DNA of 64,000 nt from Owenia fusiformis (GCA_903813345.2 CAIIXF020000012.1:24006184-24070183); one strand, 5' to 3'. Shown: positions 36,526 through 48,830, numbered from the stretch's first letter. Notes: a model not told the origin generated them from the sequence alone. Program-made: numbers and translations.

Positions 36526-36602
36526 TGCCTTGGTCACATTTGCTCCGATTTTCACTACAGCGCCCGGCCGGTTGAGTATTTTGTTCAATATTGAACGACA
36601 TT
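36526..36602. repeat. Truncated relative of the TTA-flanked MITE
   Basis: TGCCTTGGTCACATTTGCTC follows TTA, as in the element at 21980. GCGCCCGGCCGG and TTTTGTTCAATATTGAAC come next, but the right end is lost. Confidence 0.7.
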
Positions 36603-36639
36603 CTTCTAAGAGTTCATATTTTGAATATTTTTTTCAGGA

Positions 36640-38640
36640 TGATCCTTGTCAATATTAATCTTGTTGATGACGTTCTCAAACATTATTAACCAAGTAATTG
36701 ACTCTCAAGAAAATCAGTAAAGGTTTGAAATGCAGTGGTATTAAATACATGTTGCTGTACCTTGACTGTTAAATGATCTTGCATTGAAACCATGTATGTA
36801 ATGTGTACCCCAACCTCTGACCTCTGATAGAGGATATACAAAGACTGTTTTCCCAACATGGTCTTGGCTTTTGACCAAGCCATCGTGGTCAAAATGGACC
36901 TTAACCCTACCATTTCTCAAATCATTATATCCCAAAGTGAAAATTGTGGTCTAACCATCCATATACCTCAACAGAAAATATTCCCAAAAAGTCGAACATG
37001 ATTGGTAGGCCATGTAAGTTTCAGATCTAACTGATCACCTCCCTACAGGCCCTCATAACAACATACTAGTTAGTGCTTGATAACAGATATTTTTAGCAGT
37101 GAGATATGAAGCAAAATATTGCAATTGACCCCATCATTAGATATCGAGATTTATGCGAAGCATGGGATTTCATCTTGTATCAATATTCTCGGCTTCCCAA
37201 TTTTGACAGCTAGATTCGTTCTATTTATTTCATTCCAGTCTTTCTGTCATATTGATAGTTTTAAAACAGAAAGATGTGATAAGTATTGAAATGAAATGAT
37301 AATATTCACCAACATCACCAGGGTCTCCAGTGAATGAGTTAAATGAGAGTGTGACGGATATAAGCGCTTTCAGTGTTTGATCTTGCATTAAAGAACTTCT
37401 TCTGACCCCCCCCACATTTTTCCCCTACCTTATCTAACAATGTTTAGTTAAGAAAATAATGCAGACTACTCCAATCCCGAATTTATCCTGAAATCTGAGT
37501 TTAAATTCTGATACTTTATTTCAATAAATAATGGACAACTTTACTCAGTTTCATGTTATTAAAGGAAATCCAAGATGTTACCTGTAACTACAGGTGAGCA
37601 ATAATGGTGATTAACAAGCCTATCATTACTAATTAGCACATAGAGCTGCATGTTATATTGACTCAAATGAGCGTAGTTTCAGCCTTTGAATTGTACAGCA
37701 TCTTAAATGCAGTATTTTGTTTCACTGAGGGATGGAGTCCAAGTGTCAATAGATGTTGGAGAACAAAGTTAATTTTAAAGGTGGGCAGATGATTTTTGGC
37801 TGTTTGAAAATAACTAAATCAAAGAGGAAGGGTTAAATTTTAACAAAACAAATCTGTTTTTCTACAACAATTGATATTTGGAAACCATCCATAGTGAAAT
37901 GATCTTTAATATTTTTTACATCTAGGAAAATTAAATCAAATCCTAGAATCGTAATCCACATATGTTAAACACATGTAACCTGAAACATTTTGGAAGGGGC
38001 ATTAGAACAGATTTCAATTGATTTTGCTGGAACTATTTTCATAGCTTGTAAAAACATAATCTACCTTTAGTGTGCTAACATTGCCTTCTCTTCACAGTGA
38101 GCTAATAGACCCTTACAATATAACATTAACAACTATTACATTGAAGAGTCGAGACCCGAAATTATTTTGCTTTTTTAAACCTGCAATGTTTGCTTAAATA
38201 TAGATAGATCAAGAAAACTTATTTTATGAATATGTCCATCCTTTAATTGCGTTCTTTCCTCACTTATATTAGAGTAAACAACTCAGTAGTACCAACATGC
38301 CATATTAGATACCTATGGGGTATTGTTTGAAGGTTTAATTAAGATTGGATGGCATGATTTTCAAAATGTATTAATATGCCAAGATGTCACCAAATGTTAA
38401 GTGACTGCAAAGGGTGACAAATATGTAACAAATTGTTAGATATTGAACACCGATTGTTTAAATGGCAGTCATAAAAAAGACAGTGACTATATCTATTTTG
38501 AATCTAACAAGTAAAACAAGTAAAATTTCTATTATTTTAATACATTCAAGCCAAATGATCTTGCCATTATAAAATTGGAACATTTCGTTCTTGCTTGATC
38601 ATAAAGCAGGAAATGTAGGAGATCACTCAATGCTTGTACT
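36640..38640. other. Non-coding stretch with one weak exon-like frame
   Basis: A minus-strand frame at about 36758-36945 reads protein-like text (RVKVHFDHDGLVKSQDHVGK) up to a possible 5' splice site (AGTCAAG, GTACAG). Its upstream acceptor is poor and I do not call it a gene. A CAGAAAGATGTGATAAGTAT word lies at 37266. The rest is featureless. Confidence 0.35.
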
Positions 38641-38940
38641 ATCAGTCAGGAAACAGCTCTTCAATGAGTAATTCTTACAATGAACCAGATACTTTGTACA
38701 GTTAAACCTGCCTGCAGTGAGCAGTCAGTCTTCAATGAGCAATTCATACAATGAACCAGATACTATGTACACTTAAACATGCCTACAGTGAGCAGTTACC
38801 TTTTTGCAAAGACATGTATAGCTTTAGACAGTGGCAGTAATTCATACAATGAACCAGATACTATGTACACTTAAACATGCCTACAGTGAGCAGTTACCAT
38901 TTTGCAAAGACTGTATAGCTTTTGGACAGTGGCAGTTTAA
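38640..38940 (+). repeat. Higher-order tandem repeat, about 3 units
   Basis: AATTCATACAATGAACCAGA followed by TACTATGTACACTTAAACAT and GCCTACAGTGAGCAGTTACC recurs at steps of roughly 75 and 107 bases. The longer step carries an extra TTTTGCAAAGAC..GTATAGCTTT block. The ACAGTTAAACCTGCCT word links it to the MITE ends of the 7081 family, so the array probably arose from one MITE end. Confidence 0.9.
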
Positions 38941-38944
38941 ATCA

Positions 38945-40880
38945 GTATAATATTTAATTTCACATTTGGGTATAATTGTTATATACATGGCTTCTTAATC
39001 TGAAACCTCTCCACAGTCTCCACTAACTCTCACAACAAAAATATCCAGTTTACACCAACAACAAAAATATTTTTGATTTGAAGGTCAATGGGAAATTCAA
39101 TGTAAGTATGAAAATGGTGTTAAGAAATTGACTTAGCATCTTTAGAGTAAACTTTTATTCTAGCCTCTGGGTCCCACTGTAAGAATAACATCGATTAGAT
39201 TATTAATATTACAAAGTGATTTGGGATTTCTTTATTGTAAATTATTTGTTTACTTAAAAATGAGACCTTCAAAAAACACAGACATACTTAAACTCCCATA
39301 AACTAAATCAACTAAGTTAGAATGTAAACACATCTTATTTTTGAGAGATAAGGAGATATAGGATGGGATTCTAATGTTAGCATAAATCTCACCTTTCATT
39401 ATATCCAGGTTTTGTAGTGTGCCATAGATAAACTAGTGCATAAATAGCACTGTGGATATGTCAACATAGGAGAAAAGAAAGCCTTTTATTACCTTCATGT
39501 TTAATTGTTAACAGATCCAATACTCAAACTATCAATATATGAATACTTATTCCTTGTCAATTCTCTCTAAAACTTGAAATAACTACTTGATTTCATGGTA
39601 TTTTTACAAAATCAACAACATGGGTGTTATTTCAATTGACTTAAATCATGGTTCATTAAACATGTTCAACTGAATTTTAGATTTGAATCTATGACCCCAT
39701 GATATTTTGCAGAGGGGATGTCTGTCACTGCAGACTCAAAACTTGTACCTTTTAATCCAGAGTCTGTTACCTTCCCTGGAAAAACATTCTTAATTTGATT
39801 CTATCGTTAACATTTTTCACTGAAAATTTCATAATAAAAAGACAACATGGTTTCCCAAATTTTTATTTCCTGTTCGTTTTCAAAAGTGTACTCTAATCCT
39901 AGAGGATTTATGCATTTCTATAGGTAAATAACGTATATTGTTATCCTATTAAAGGGTTTATTTTAAAATAACACTGGTAAAGACGCACCCACAAACAGCT
40001 GTTTAAGTATAAACACTGCGTTTAATAAGCTGTGGTTGAAACTTATTGAAAATATTTTACTGAAAATCTGAAACTTGCATGCCTGACTAAAAAGAGCATA
40101 TCATTTTTTGCAAAGATGAAGTAAGTACATACTAATTTATCCATCAAGATATTTTATATGACATAAAAGGAAACGCAGGGAAGAATGGAAATTAATACGG
40201 GATTTTGGAGGTATTAATTATGGGTATATTGAAGGGGAGATAAATTATATATACCTGAAGGTAGAGACTGATGTTTACCTGCAAGTCTATCAATCTAAAT
40301 ATGGATCCTAAAAAATGATCACAGTTTGGTCTCTGGTTTATACTCATGAGGTCCAAGTCAACTTTATTATTTAAATCATCCTTGATAGACAATGCCAACA
40401 TCAATTTACACCTCACATAAGCATTGAGAAGAGCAAGAATGATCATAATCACCCTCTTCCCATCTACCCCCCCCCCCCCCATCCCCATTCACTATATAAT
40501 ATTACATCTTACAGATATTGTCGATGTCAATTAACTCCTTACATGGGAGCAGGTAGGATAGCAATAGTGATTTTCCCCCTCTCCACATCTGCCCCCCCTC
40601 GACCCTCCCTTCTCCTCATTATAATACATCTTAGAGATATAGTCAATGTCAATTTACGCCTCACTTGATCAGTTAGGACAGCAATCTATAAAGCTGAGAT
40701 AACTGGAAACACAAATTGATTGCTTCTTTGTTATACACTGCTATACTACATTTTTGTATTAGAGACAGGAACCTTCATCCTGATAAACCATATCATCATC
40801 CTTGCCTTGTCAGTATTGCCTACTGCATTGCAATACAGTATTCAGATACTCTTTCTAGTAGTATTTTTTCTTTAATGCAG
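38945..40880. other. Non-coding stretch, nothing recognised
   Basis: AT-rich, with a 14-base poly(C) at 40467-40480 and two similar short segments around 40380 and 40640 (TCAATTTACRCCTCAC). No gene. Confidence 0.5.
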
Positions 40881-40889
40881 GGCATCATC

Positions 40890-41261
40890 TACCCTTTGCA
40901 TTCGTTTGACTTCACTTCTTAAAAGAGAGCTCCGTCTTCACTCTTTCAAACTAAAATAAACCTGTGATCTCACCGCGCCAATCAGTGTTCGTCGGCCAAA
41001 TTTGACCGACGTTCTTTATATGATACATTCCTTCTGATGTCATCGTTGAGCCGGGAATTGACCAATGACATGCGCATATTTAATTAGAACGCTTTTGGCG
41101 TATGTTCCTTCAAGCTCGCTGATTGGTGGAAGGTCAGCGCGTAGGTCAAAAGTGATTTACCCAAACTGTCACCGGTACCCCTCGTGGGGGCGGGGCTACT
41201 AAACTGTAATATGGTCTCTACTAGGCAGAGTGTAGTTTAACTAGACTCTGCACGCAGGGTA
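40890..41261 (-). mobile_element. Promoter-like 9-bp-TSD element, copy 2
   Basis: 372 bp, reversed orientation, ends TACCCTTTGC and GCAGGGTA. It is flanked by perfect 9-bp duplications GGCATCATC (40881-40889 and 41262-41270). It keeps CCAAT boxes and the GGGGGCGGGGC box. The CRE is altered to TGATGTCA. Confidence 0.96.
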
Positions 41262-41269
41262 GGCATCAT

Positions 41270-43262
41270 CTGTATTAATGTTCCAGGCCCATAGCTAGAT
41301 TTTGCCAAGGGGGAGTGGGGGTTCACTTGTAACAATTTTGTCCAAAAATGGCCGAAATCATCAAGTGCACAGAATGGTGAAAAACTGCATGATTTTGAAA
41401 GAATTTTCAAGTGATCTCCCCAGCATTAGACAAACTGGGTGATGCACTTTGTGATGCACTTTGTTGAAAATCAGTTTGCAACATGTAAAAAATATGAAAT
41501 CCATGAATAATAACATATATAGTAAAACCTGTATATCAGAACACCTCTTTTATAAGAACCCCTCCCAAGTGAACACTTATATTCTCAGTCCCATGTTTGT
41601 CATCTCCCACTGACTCACAAGGAACCTTGAAATATGAACACATGTTAATCCATTGACCATGTACCAATCCCAGTAATGTTCAGATGAGACAGTTTTACTG
41701 TAGTTGCAGGATTTAGGACCCTTGATAAATAAAATGGAGAATAACACAGGGAAGCTGTCTTGCATGGTAAATGCATGACTAATATAGAAATAGAAAGGAT
41801 ATTGGTTATGAGGATCAGAGGATTGCAATATAGACTTGAGATATACCCTGCAATAGAGTCACTTTCACACCCTGGTTCATCAGTGAATATACTCGCCTCT
41901 GACAAAGACCAACCAATTAACAATTTGTCAATCAGCTAATCAGATAAAATCCAAATCACTGTCATATGCTACATAATTACACAAACACACAGAGAACTAG
42001 CTTCAAGCAACAAGCTCTGATTGGCTCAATCACTACAATTGTTCATCATTTATATAATAAAGAGGAAGATAATGTCAATCACTCTTGTCCAGGGTACTGC
42101 TTTCTACAAGAAGAGCACAGACATGAGCTTTATTGATCTATTAATGTATTTCATTAATACACTAGACACACAGAATTCATTCCAGAGCTAACATTCAGTG
42201 TCTAAGGTGCCATGGTGAACCTGCTTGATTTACAACTCTCATAATTACAGTAAATATTTTTTGCATTTCTCTGAAATGAAGTCTATTAGGGATGTGGAGA
42301 GAGATGATGCAGCACCAGGTGATGGTTAGCTTATAAGAATTAGAGATTTCCTTAGACCCCACAATAAATCCCCATTGGCTAGCTAAATTACTTTCTGACT
42401 TTTACAGATTTTACAGCTAGTAACATCTTAATGAACTAAAATTATGCTCTGGAGGCCCTTTATGGTCAGCTTGAATGTGAAATGAAAATACAGCTACTGA
42501 AAGGTAGAAAATATAGTGTTGAGGTTCTCAGACTAGATAATATATTCTGCTTGTAATAAGCTAGACCAAAATAATTATTTAATGTTTAATTGAAAGAGTT
42601 TGGATTGAGCTCTTGAGAATAGTACTCAGATCCAAAATTTCAGATTTCTAGGATCTGTGCTGATTTTGACATACACAACCTGTTTTATCAACGAAGAATG
42701 TCAGTAGTCTTGCATCAAGCCACTGTTACCCCCTGCCCTTCATACATTCCCAGCCTGTATCAGGGGAAGAACAAGTGGTTCAAGAACAAGACTTATAAGT
42801 ACATGTATTCATATATGGATGGTCCGGAATCATACAGTAGAGATAAATGTACTGGAGAGTAAAAAGGTTATTCTGACCTGAAGTCTACAGGAATAACCTG
42901 ATTATAAATACAGTATGCTCCGATGCATGATGCATCATTCTATTACAGCAGTGTGAGGGCCAATCTGTAGATGAAGTGCCCTTCATAAGAATGTAACTTC
43001 ATTTTCATTCTTTTACTTTGATCTTTATCTAACCCATATATCTAACCATAATGATGAAATCTGAAATCAAAACACTGATTTTTATCGCCTTTGGGTATGG
43101 AACTTAATATTCCTACCTCATTCAGACTGTAACAAAAGACCAAAAAACTGTATTTGATAATGTCAAGGTTTTATGTAAAATCCTCTGTAATTATCAGAGG
43201 GCCATATGACTAGATGGAAGTTCAGGGTAGACATTCAGTGAGTCACCCATGCACTGTACCTC
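41270..43262. other. Non-coding stretch with MITE fragments
   Basis: Holds a CCCATAGCTAG fragment (41284), a GTGATCTCCCCAGCATTAG fragment (41412) of the CAGTGATCTCCC family, and an AGTAAAACCTGTATATCAGA fragment (41520). Minus-strand frames at 41577-41923 show no motif. Confidence 0.5.
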
Positions 43263-43640
43263 TACCCTGCGCGCAGAGTCTAGTTAAACTACACTCTGCC
43301 TAGTAGAGACCATGTTACAGTTTAGTAGCCCCGCCCCCACGACGGGTACCGGTGACAGTTTGGGTAATAAATCACTTCTGACCTACGCGCTGACCTTTCT
43401 TCCACCAATTAGCGAGCTTGAAGAAACATACGCCAAATGCGTGCTAATTAAATATGCGCATGTCATTGGTCAATCCCGGGCTCAACGATCATGTCAGAAG
43501 GAATGACCATATATAGAACGTCGGTCAAATTTGGCCGACGAACACTGATTGGCGCGGTGAGTTCACATGTTTATTTTAGTTTGGAAGAGTGAAGACGAAG
43601 CTCTCTTTTAAGAAGTGAAGTCAAACGAATGCAAAGGGTA
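43263..43640 (+). mobile_element. Promoter-like 9-bp-TSD element, copy 3
   Basis: 378 bp, ends TACCCTGCGCGCAG and GCAAAGGGTA. It is flanked by perfect 9-bp duplications CTGTACCTC (43254-43262 and 43641-43649). The 64-codon plus-strand frame inside is not a gene. One CRE base differs (ATCATGTCAG). Confidence 0.96.
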
Positions 43641-43649
43641 CTGTACCTC

Positions 43650-44525
43650 CCATCCCAGGCTTAAACTCATCATATCAGTCTCTAACAAATACCAAGAAGA
43701 CATTGTGAGAGATTCCAGCCTTCTATTTGCTCCATTCTACATATTGCTAGGAGAGAGCACAAGAATAAGTGCTACATACATATTGTACATATTTAGTATT
43801 TCTTAGTTTTCTCACTCATATAGGCTACTATCTCTATATAAGAGAGCATTTGCCTTCTGTCAGTTCCTTCCTAGAAGCCTATTGCTCTGGTTTAAATAAA
43901 CAAGATACAATGTATAATGAATAGCAGTGCTGAGAAGGACATAATTTGTCAGGATGTACACTTCCCTCAATTTCAGTAACTGAACTTTATTTGTTACTAT
44001 AGTAACCTGCAAACAATAACATCAACAAAATCTGAAAACCTCAACAGGATCAAAATACAAGAATTCTGGGATTGTTTATGTTCCTCCTTTGGTATGTTAC
44101 ATTCAGCATCTTGAGACCACCCAACTTCTGACCTCCTTTGCTTCACATAGAATAAGTAAAGTGAGTCAAATCTAAACCTCTGACCCGTAATTTTCATGAT
44201 TTTCCAGAACTCCCAAATATAAGAAGATGGAAACAGTTTGAGTTGGTTCAATGCCAAGGTTGACAGTTTTTGCAACATAAGATTCTAAGAATCCTGACAC
44301 ACATTTCTTGGCCTCAAGTGACTATACAGATAGCAAGGATCTTGAAGTAACTTACTTGCCAAGTGCTGTTTTGAATTCCATTATCAATATTCTAGTACTA
44401 TTGTCATTTCTACAGTTCACTAAAACAAGGAACATTTGAAAAAGCCAAACATGTCAGTCCAAAGGTTGGTGGAAATAAACAGCATAAGGGGGAATGGCAG
44501 ATTTGATGCCAGGACTCATTCTTTC
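43650..44525. other. Non-coding stretch, nothing firm
   Basis: A minus-strand frame at 43997-44278 reads some protein-like text (QRRSEVGWSQDAECNIPK) but has no convincing splice sites on both sides and no family that I recognise. Confidence 0.4.
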
Positions 44526-44530
44526 CAATA

Positions 44531-44672
44531 TAGTAAAACCTGTCTGACCTGAACACTAATGAGACTGGCCAAAAGGTGTTCTGATTAGCAAGTGTTCACA
44601 TTTCAAGGTGAAGGTGTTCATATTGAGATATTTGGATAAGAGAGATGTTCAATATATACATGTTTCAGTGTA
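44531..44672. mobile_element. MITE with AGTAAAACCTGTCTGA ends
   Basis: Left TAGTAAAACCTGTCTGACC, right ACATGTTTCAGTGTA, with AAGGTGTTCTGATTAGCAAG inside. Member of the 7081 family with a decayed right end. Confidence 0.55.
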
Positions 44673-44679
44673 GTTTGAT

Positions 44680-45435
44680 TTTGCTGCTTAAAAGAGAGCT
44701 TCATCTAGCTATTATACTAGGCTGTGACACACATAGGTACATTAACACTCTTTCCCTTCCCCGACCACAAACAACCATTGAGACACAGTTTACACTATCT
44801 CCTTAGGGGGGGGGAGATAAAGAGGGACGATGATTAAACTGAATGACTATCTCTAGAGATTCTTTTGTCTCAATTCATATAAAACAAATGATTAACAACA
44901 AAAAATATTGTAAGAGTAGAAAATCAACAATACACCCCCAGGTAGCACACTTAAACATATATTGTTTTATTGACTTTCTGATTTAAATGACATATTATTT
45001 ACTGATCATAATCAATAGACAACAGATAAAAATACAAATACATATTTCCATAATATTACTTTATAAAATGAACCTATGAACAAACACATCCTGGTAGCAG
45101 TACTACTGAACATAAGAGCAACTACACTCTACTATACCTAACCCCTAGAAATGCATAAGATACTTTGTTATTAGTCTAATTGTATTGTTTAGTGTATTTT
45201 TGAAAGTACCTTATTAACATCTATTGAACATCCGATAAACCATTCATAAAGAACAGACACATAAAAACAAATAACATAATCATTACCAATAAGCCTAATG
45301 GGTTGCTTATGAACACCAAATGCAAGGTATAGTAGAGTGAACTACTTGGTTTATGATTTACTCCTGAACTTGTGTTAAAGGGATAATAACCTCAAGTAAA
45401 AACTATGATCCATCAGAATAATAAGTCTATAATCA
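44680..45435. other. Non-coding stretch, nothing recognised
   Basis: Begins with a TGCTTAAAAGAGAGCTTCAT word (44685) and then AT-rich text with no gene. Confidence 0.5.
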
Positions 45436-45677
45436 AAAACATGACCCGGGTATGAGCGACGATCTTCTTATGCATCGGCAGATATATTGGAATTAATTTT
45501 GAGGTATTGGATCTTCACCTGGATTATGGAGGTCGCCATAACCTACCTATGAATATTCATGAGCGGCGTCACTGCGACTCGACAAATTCCAGCATTTTGA
45601 TTGGCCCGAAAAATGCGCATGCGCAATTGTAGTGGGGCGGCCACATTGAAAAATATTACGAACTTCTTAACAAGAAA

Positions 45678-45791
45678 ATGGAGCAATTTGAAGATTTTGA
45701 CGATGTATTTGGCGTATTGACATACTATAATATGATATCACCTGTTCGAGAAAAACATGACCATGTTCACTTCAATACTTACAATTCATAG
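45678..45791 (+). CDS. Possible N-terminal ORF next to promoter module
   Basis: A 37-codon frame starting in a good context (AGAAAATGG) about 40 bases after the GC box. It reads MEQFEDFDDVFGVLTYYNMI and then ISPVREKHDHVHFNTYNS. It may be a small ORF or a first exon that splices earlier (GAT/GTATTT is a possible but weak donor). Function unknown. Confidence 0.25.
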   Translation: MEQFEDFDDVFGVLTYYNMISPVREKHDHVHFNTYNS

Positions 45792-46192
45792 AATTAACTC
45801 CCAAAGTGCCAATCAAAACCAAAAACTGACCAACTCGTGAACGTTGGTTACCGACATGACAGGAAAATGCGTTAATTTTATGTTGACAATCAATTATCTC
45901 TCGATCGTTTTGCTTGAAGATTAAACATATTCGGATATTTTATTTAATTAAATGACGAATGGCAGATATTAATTGGATTTTTGACACTCTGTTATAAATA
46001 TAAGACAGAACTGATAATGTATTCCCCCTCATGAATGATCGCGATCGATGACGCAAGGTTCGTCATTTCGATCACCATGGAGGTGTATTTTTGTTGTATT
46101 TACAGTAGACAACAAACAATTTAAAGGCTCGTAGACCTAGTATGTTATATTTATTTCACAAATATGGTATTAAGTTATAAAGCTATTAAAGA

Positions 46193-46218
46193 CATACGAT
46201 ACGATACGATACGATACA
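46193..46218 (+). repeat. ATACG microsatellite
   Basis: About five units of ATACG inside the CpG-rich block. Confidence 0.9.
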
Positions 46219-46832
46219 ATTCAAAAAGTTTTTTCAAAATGGCGTCGACCTAACCGGCACAGGGCCTGGTTCAGTTCTCTTTTTGGGACCGGATTGCTCG
46301 CCTTGAATCCGTTTTTTTTGGTTTCTTGTGAGAGAATATGTATGGTATGGCAACTGCCCGAACGACAGTGAGATTCCATTGTCGATAACGACAGTGTTAT
46401 TTCTGTTGCCGATAGCAAACTGTCGTGGGTAAACCCGGAAGTAAAATTGTGTTCAATCTACGCCGTTTGAGGAGAAAATCAGCTAAAACAACTTGCCCCG
46501 CGTGTCTAGAACCATCATCACTGTAGCGTCTATATAATCAATACTTACTATCCTGACATCGAACTAAATACTGTAAACCACTCTAACTTCAGTTGTTATT
46601 CATTTTTATTCACCAATCTATTTTGAAGAGCTTTTGAAGAGCGATTTCAGCATTTGGGGCAATCTGCGCCAGTTCCTCTTGATTCGGAATCTAGTTCATG
46701 CGCATTAGAATGAATAATTTGATTGGCTTAATTCCAAAAACACATGCGCACTTGTAAATTATTTCAAACTACTAGGCATGCGTGAAGAGTTGAAGCAAAA
46801 ACGAAACTGCTGCAGATTACCCTACTTATTCG

Positions 46833-46916
46833 ATGGCGGAATTAGAAAATTCTTTATTCAAAATGTTTTCCCGTATTGGGGAGAAAAAACACAACCCCAG
46901 GATAGATATAGGATGA
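46833..46916 (+). CDS. Possible short N-terminal ORF
   Basis: A 27-codon frame with a strong start context (TTCGATGGCGGA), reading MAELENSLFKMFSRIGEKKH and then NPRIDIG before a stop. It lies downstream of the second NRF1/CCAAT-like module. It may be a genuine first exon or uORF. No clear splice donor seen. Confidence 0.25.
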   Translation: MAELENSLFKMFSRIGEKKHNPRIDIG

Positions 46917-46981
46917 CAAACAAGACAATAATAAGTAGGAATCTTTGATTGTTAAAAGCCGTGCATGAAACTTTTCAGAAA

Positions 46982-47194
46982 CTATAGTAAGTGACACTGT
47001 TTTAAATGTGTTCTATTCCCCGGGGATTCAGTCCACGAAAACGACAGCTGGTTTGAACTGTCGACAGATTTTAATTCTACCGTCACCAGCCGACTGTCGT
47101 ACTGTCGTTCAGGCATTTCTTTTAAAGTCCTTATCCCAAGTCTAGCTCTATCAGTGGAAATATTTGAACAATTTACCGCACAACACATAGGCAT
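46982..47194 (-). CDS. ORF with THAP-like N-terminus
   Basis: The minus-strand frame starts MPMCCAVNCSN, which fits the opening of the THAP zinc-finger domain (M-P-x-C-C-A-V-N-C-S-N is close to the common form). It begins at an ATG in acceptable context (GGAAAATGCC), right after ETS- and YY1-type promoter sites on the same strand. The rest of the 70 codons (ISTDRARLGIRTLKEMPERQ...) lacks the expected later Phe, Pro and Cys/His positions. Either the true exon splices soon after the first residues, or this is a decayed THAP start, or the match is chance. A possible but awkward donor is GCG/GTAAAT. Confidence 0.3.
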   Translation of the reverse strand: MPMCCAVNCSNISTDRARLGIRTLKEMPERQYDSRLVTVELKSVDSSNQLSFSWTESPGNRTHLKQCHLL

Positions 47195-47299
47195 TTTCCT
47201 TTGTTGTGAATGCTTTCAAGATGGCGACTCAGGTCGCAGAAACGTCACACTTCCGGTCTACATCCGGGTCTCTGAGGGAAATATGGCAAGCCCCGTCCA

Positions 47300-48825
47300 A
47301 CAGACAACTGGGTCACTGGGTCAATTTATGATTTTTATTTTCAATATTATACAAAAACTAACACATAACAAGATTTTCAACTTATTGCATTTTATTCAGT
47401 AGTATTGTAACTACATATAATGATGATTAGAATACCTGACATTATTTCCGCTTTAAAACAGTGCCTCAATATGTAAGGTCATGTGACCTCACCAAAACAC
47501 TTGACTTATAAATAAATTTTCTGCAGATATCAGCATCATGCTGTGAAAAATGTTCTTTAGAGAAAACAATGTTTAAAATAAATCAACATCAGAAAATCTA
47601 AGGAATAAGAAAAACATATTTTCCGACTGAATATATTAGGTATTTGTCGAATAGTAAAAAAAATTTAAAATGTTGATCAGCAAAAACATGAATGGGCTAC
47701 TTAGTATGTTCATGTTTTGAACATAACCAATTGATACCTCATAAAAATATCAAAAAAAGATTGTTAACATATCAAATAAACATATAAAATTAAACCTGAA
47801 TGGATCACATATACAGACAATTGGTTCCCTGGGTCATAGAAAATTAACAGTAGATATCTGAGAGATTACATTTTCTAAAGAAATGGCTCTTTTGCTGGCA
47901 GACCATCAAGATTAGAGCATAAAACATCTTTGGGGCTGGGTCAATATCTTAATGTCCATCAAAAAAAATAATTAATTTAATTAGATCTTAACCCCCCCCC
48001 CCCCTTCTAACGAAAGTCATAATGATTCGCGCAGTGTAAATGAGTCAAAATGTTGATTTGCATGCAGTTTACAAGTAAAAGCCCAGCATGCAATATACAG
48101 GTATGATACTGCTTTAAACAACACATATTAAATTCTCTTACATAGCTGTTACATATAGTGATCATACCATTGCAGAAGATGTAACTCTTGGAAACTAAAA
48201 ATCAATGTCGTCACCTAGTTAAATGGGACTTTACTATTACCCCCAACGTAATTAATCAAGTCTTTTGACGGACATTGAAACCCGGCCCCTAATGTGAGAT
48301 AACTCCCATATATAGTTACCCATATGATCATCAATAAATCTAGGGATATTGGGGTTTTAATCAAATTCAACTGATATAATCCTCTTAAAATTATGGATTA
48401 AATAAATGAACATATATATTTTCGCAATTTATCACAATTTGCTCTTGTGTGTACTTTATCTAAAGAAAAATCGAAGCAGAGTCAATCACCTTTGCAAAGA
48501 GTACTTACCTTGAAATGCCTTAGGGCTTACATAATCTGATATATCTAGCAGCATGTAGCAGACTCTAGCAGTAGCTTGAATAGTCAACTAGCCTTAGGAT
48601 TCTCAGTCAAAACAATCATGAATGTTTTCATACAATATTCAACAGATAAATTGTTATTAAAGATGCATCGAGATATAGAAGAGCACAATCAAGACCTCCT
48701 AGACTTTTTGAATGGCAGTTCTTTTAATTTGTTCTTTCTGGCAGTTGGTTGTCTTGTGTATTTACTCTAGTTATTGAACATATATGCACTTAAAATGGTT
48801 TGAGGCAATAAGTATGATATACAAG
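47300..48825. other. Non-coding stretch, nothing firm
   Basis: AT-rich, with a 13-base poly(C) at 47992-48004. One textbook 5' splice site on the minus strand (TTTCAAG, GTAAGTACT at about 48500-48516) has no visible coding frame behind it. It could end a non-coding exon. Confidence 0.45.
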
Positions 48826-48830
48826 GCATT

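Larger units (their letters stand above)
45440..47290. promoter_or_regulatory. CpG-rich block, probable promoter region, possibly bidirectional
   Basis: CpG is clearly commoner here than in the flanking 10 kb. On the plus strand there is a tight module at 45600-45642: ATTGG (CCAAT box), the perfect NRF1-type palindrome TGCGCATGCGCA (45614-45625), and a GTGGGGCGG GC box. It lies about 40-80 bases before an ATG at 45678. A second module at 46690-46790 has ATGCGCATT, ATTGGC and CATGCGCAC before an ATG at 46833. A third at 47217-47275 has CAAGATGGCGAC (YY1-type), AACGTCAC (CRE-like) and CTTCCGG / ATCCGGG (ETS-type), reading best toward the minus strand. Such TATA-less combinations are typical of animal housekeeping promoters. 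Which gene(s) it serves is not shown. Confidence 0.6.

Noticed and set aside
43312-43506. 64-codon frame MLQFSSPAPTTGTGDS...
   Set aside because: Lies wholly inside a promoter-like element and is broken in other copies.
48500-48516. Textbook minus-strand splice donor CAAG/GTAAGT
   Set aside because: One such match is expected by chance in about 64 kb counting both strands, and no coding frame leads into it.
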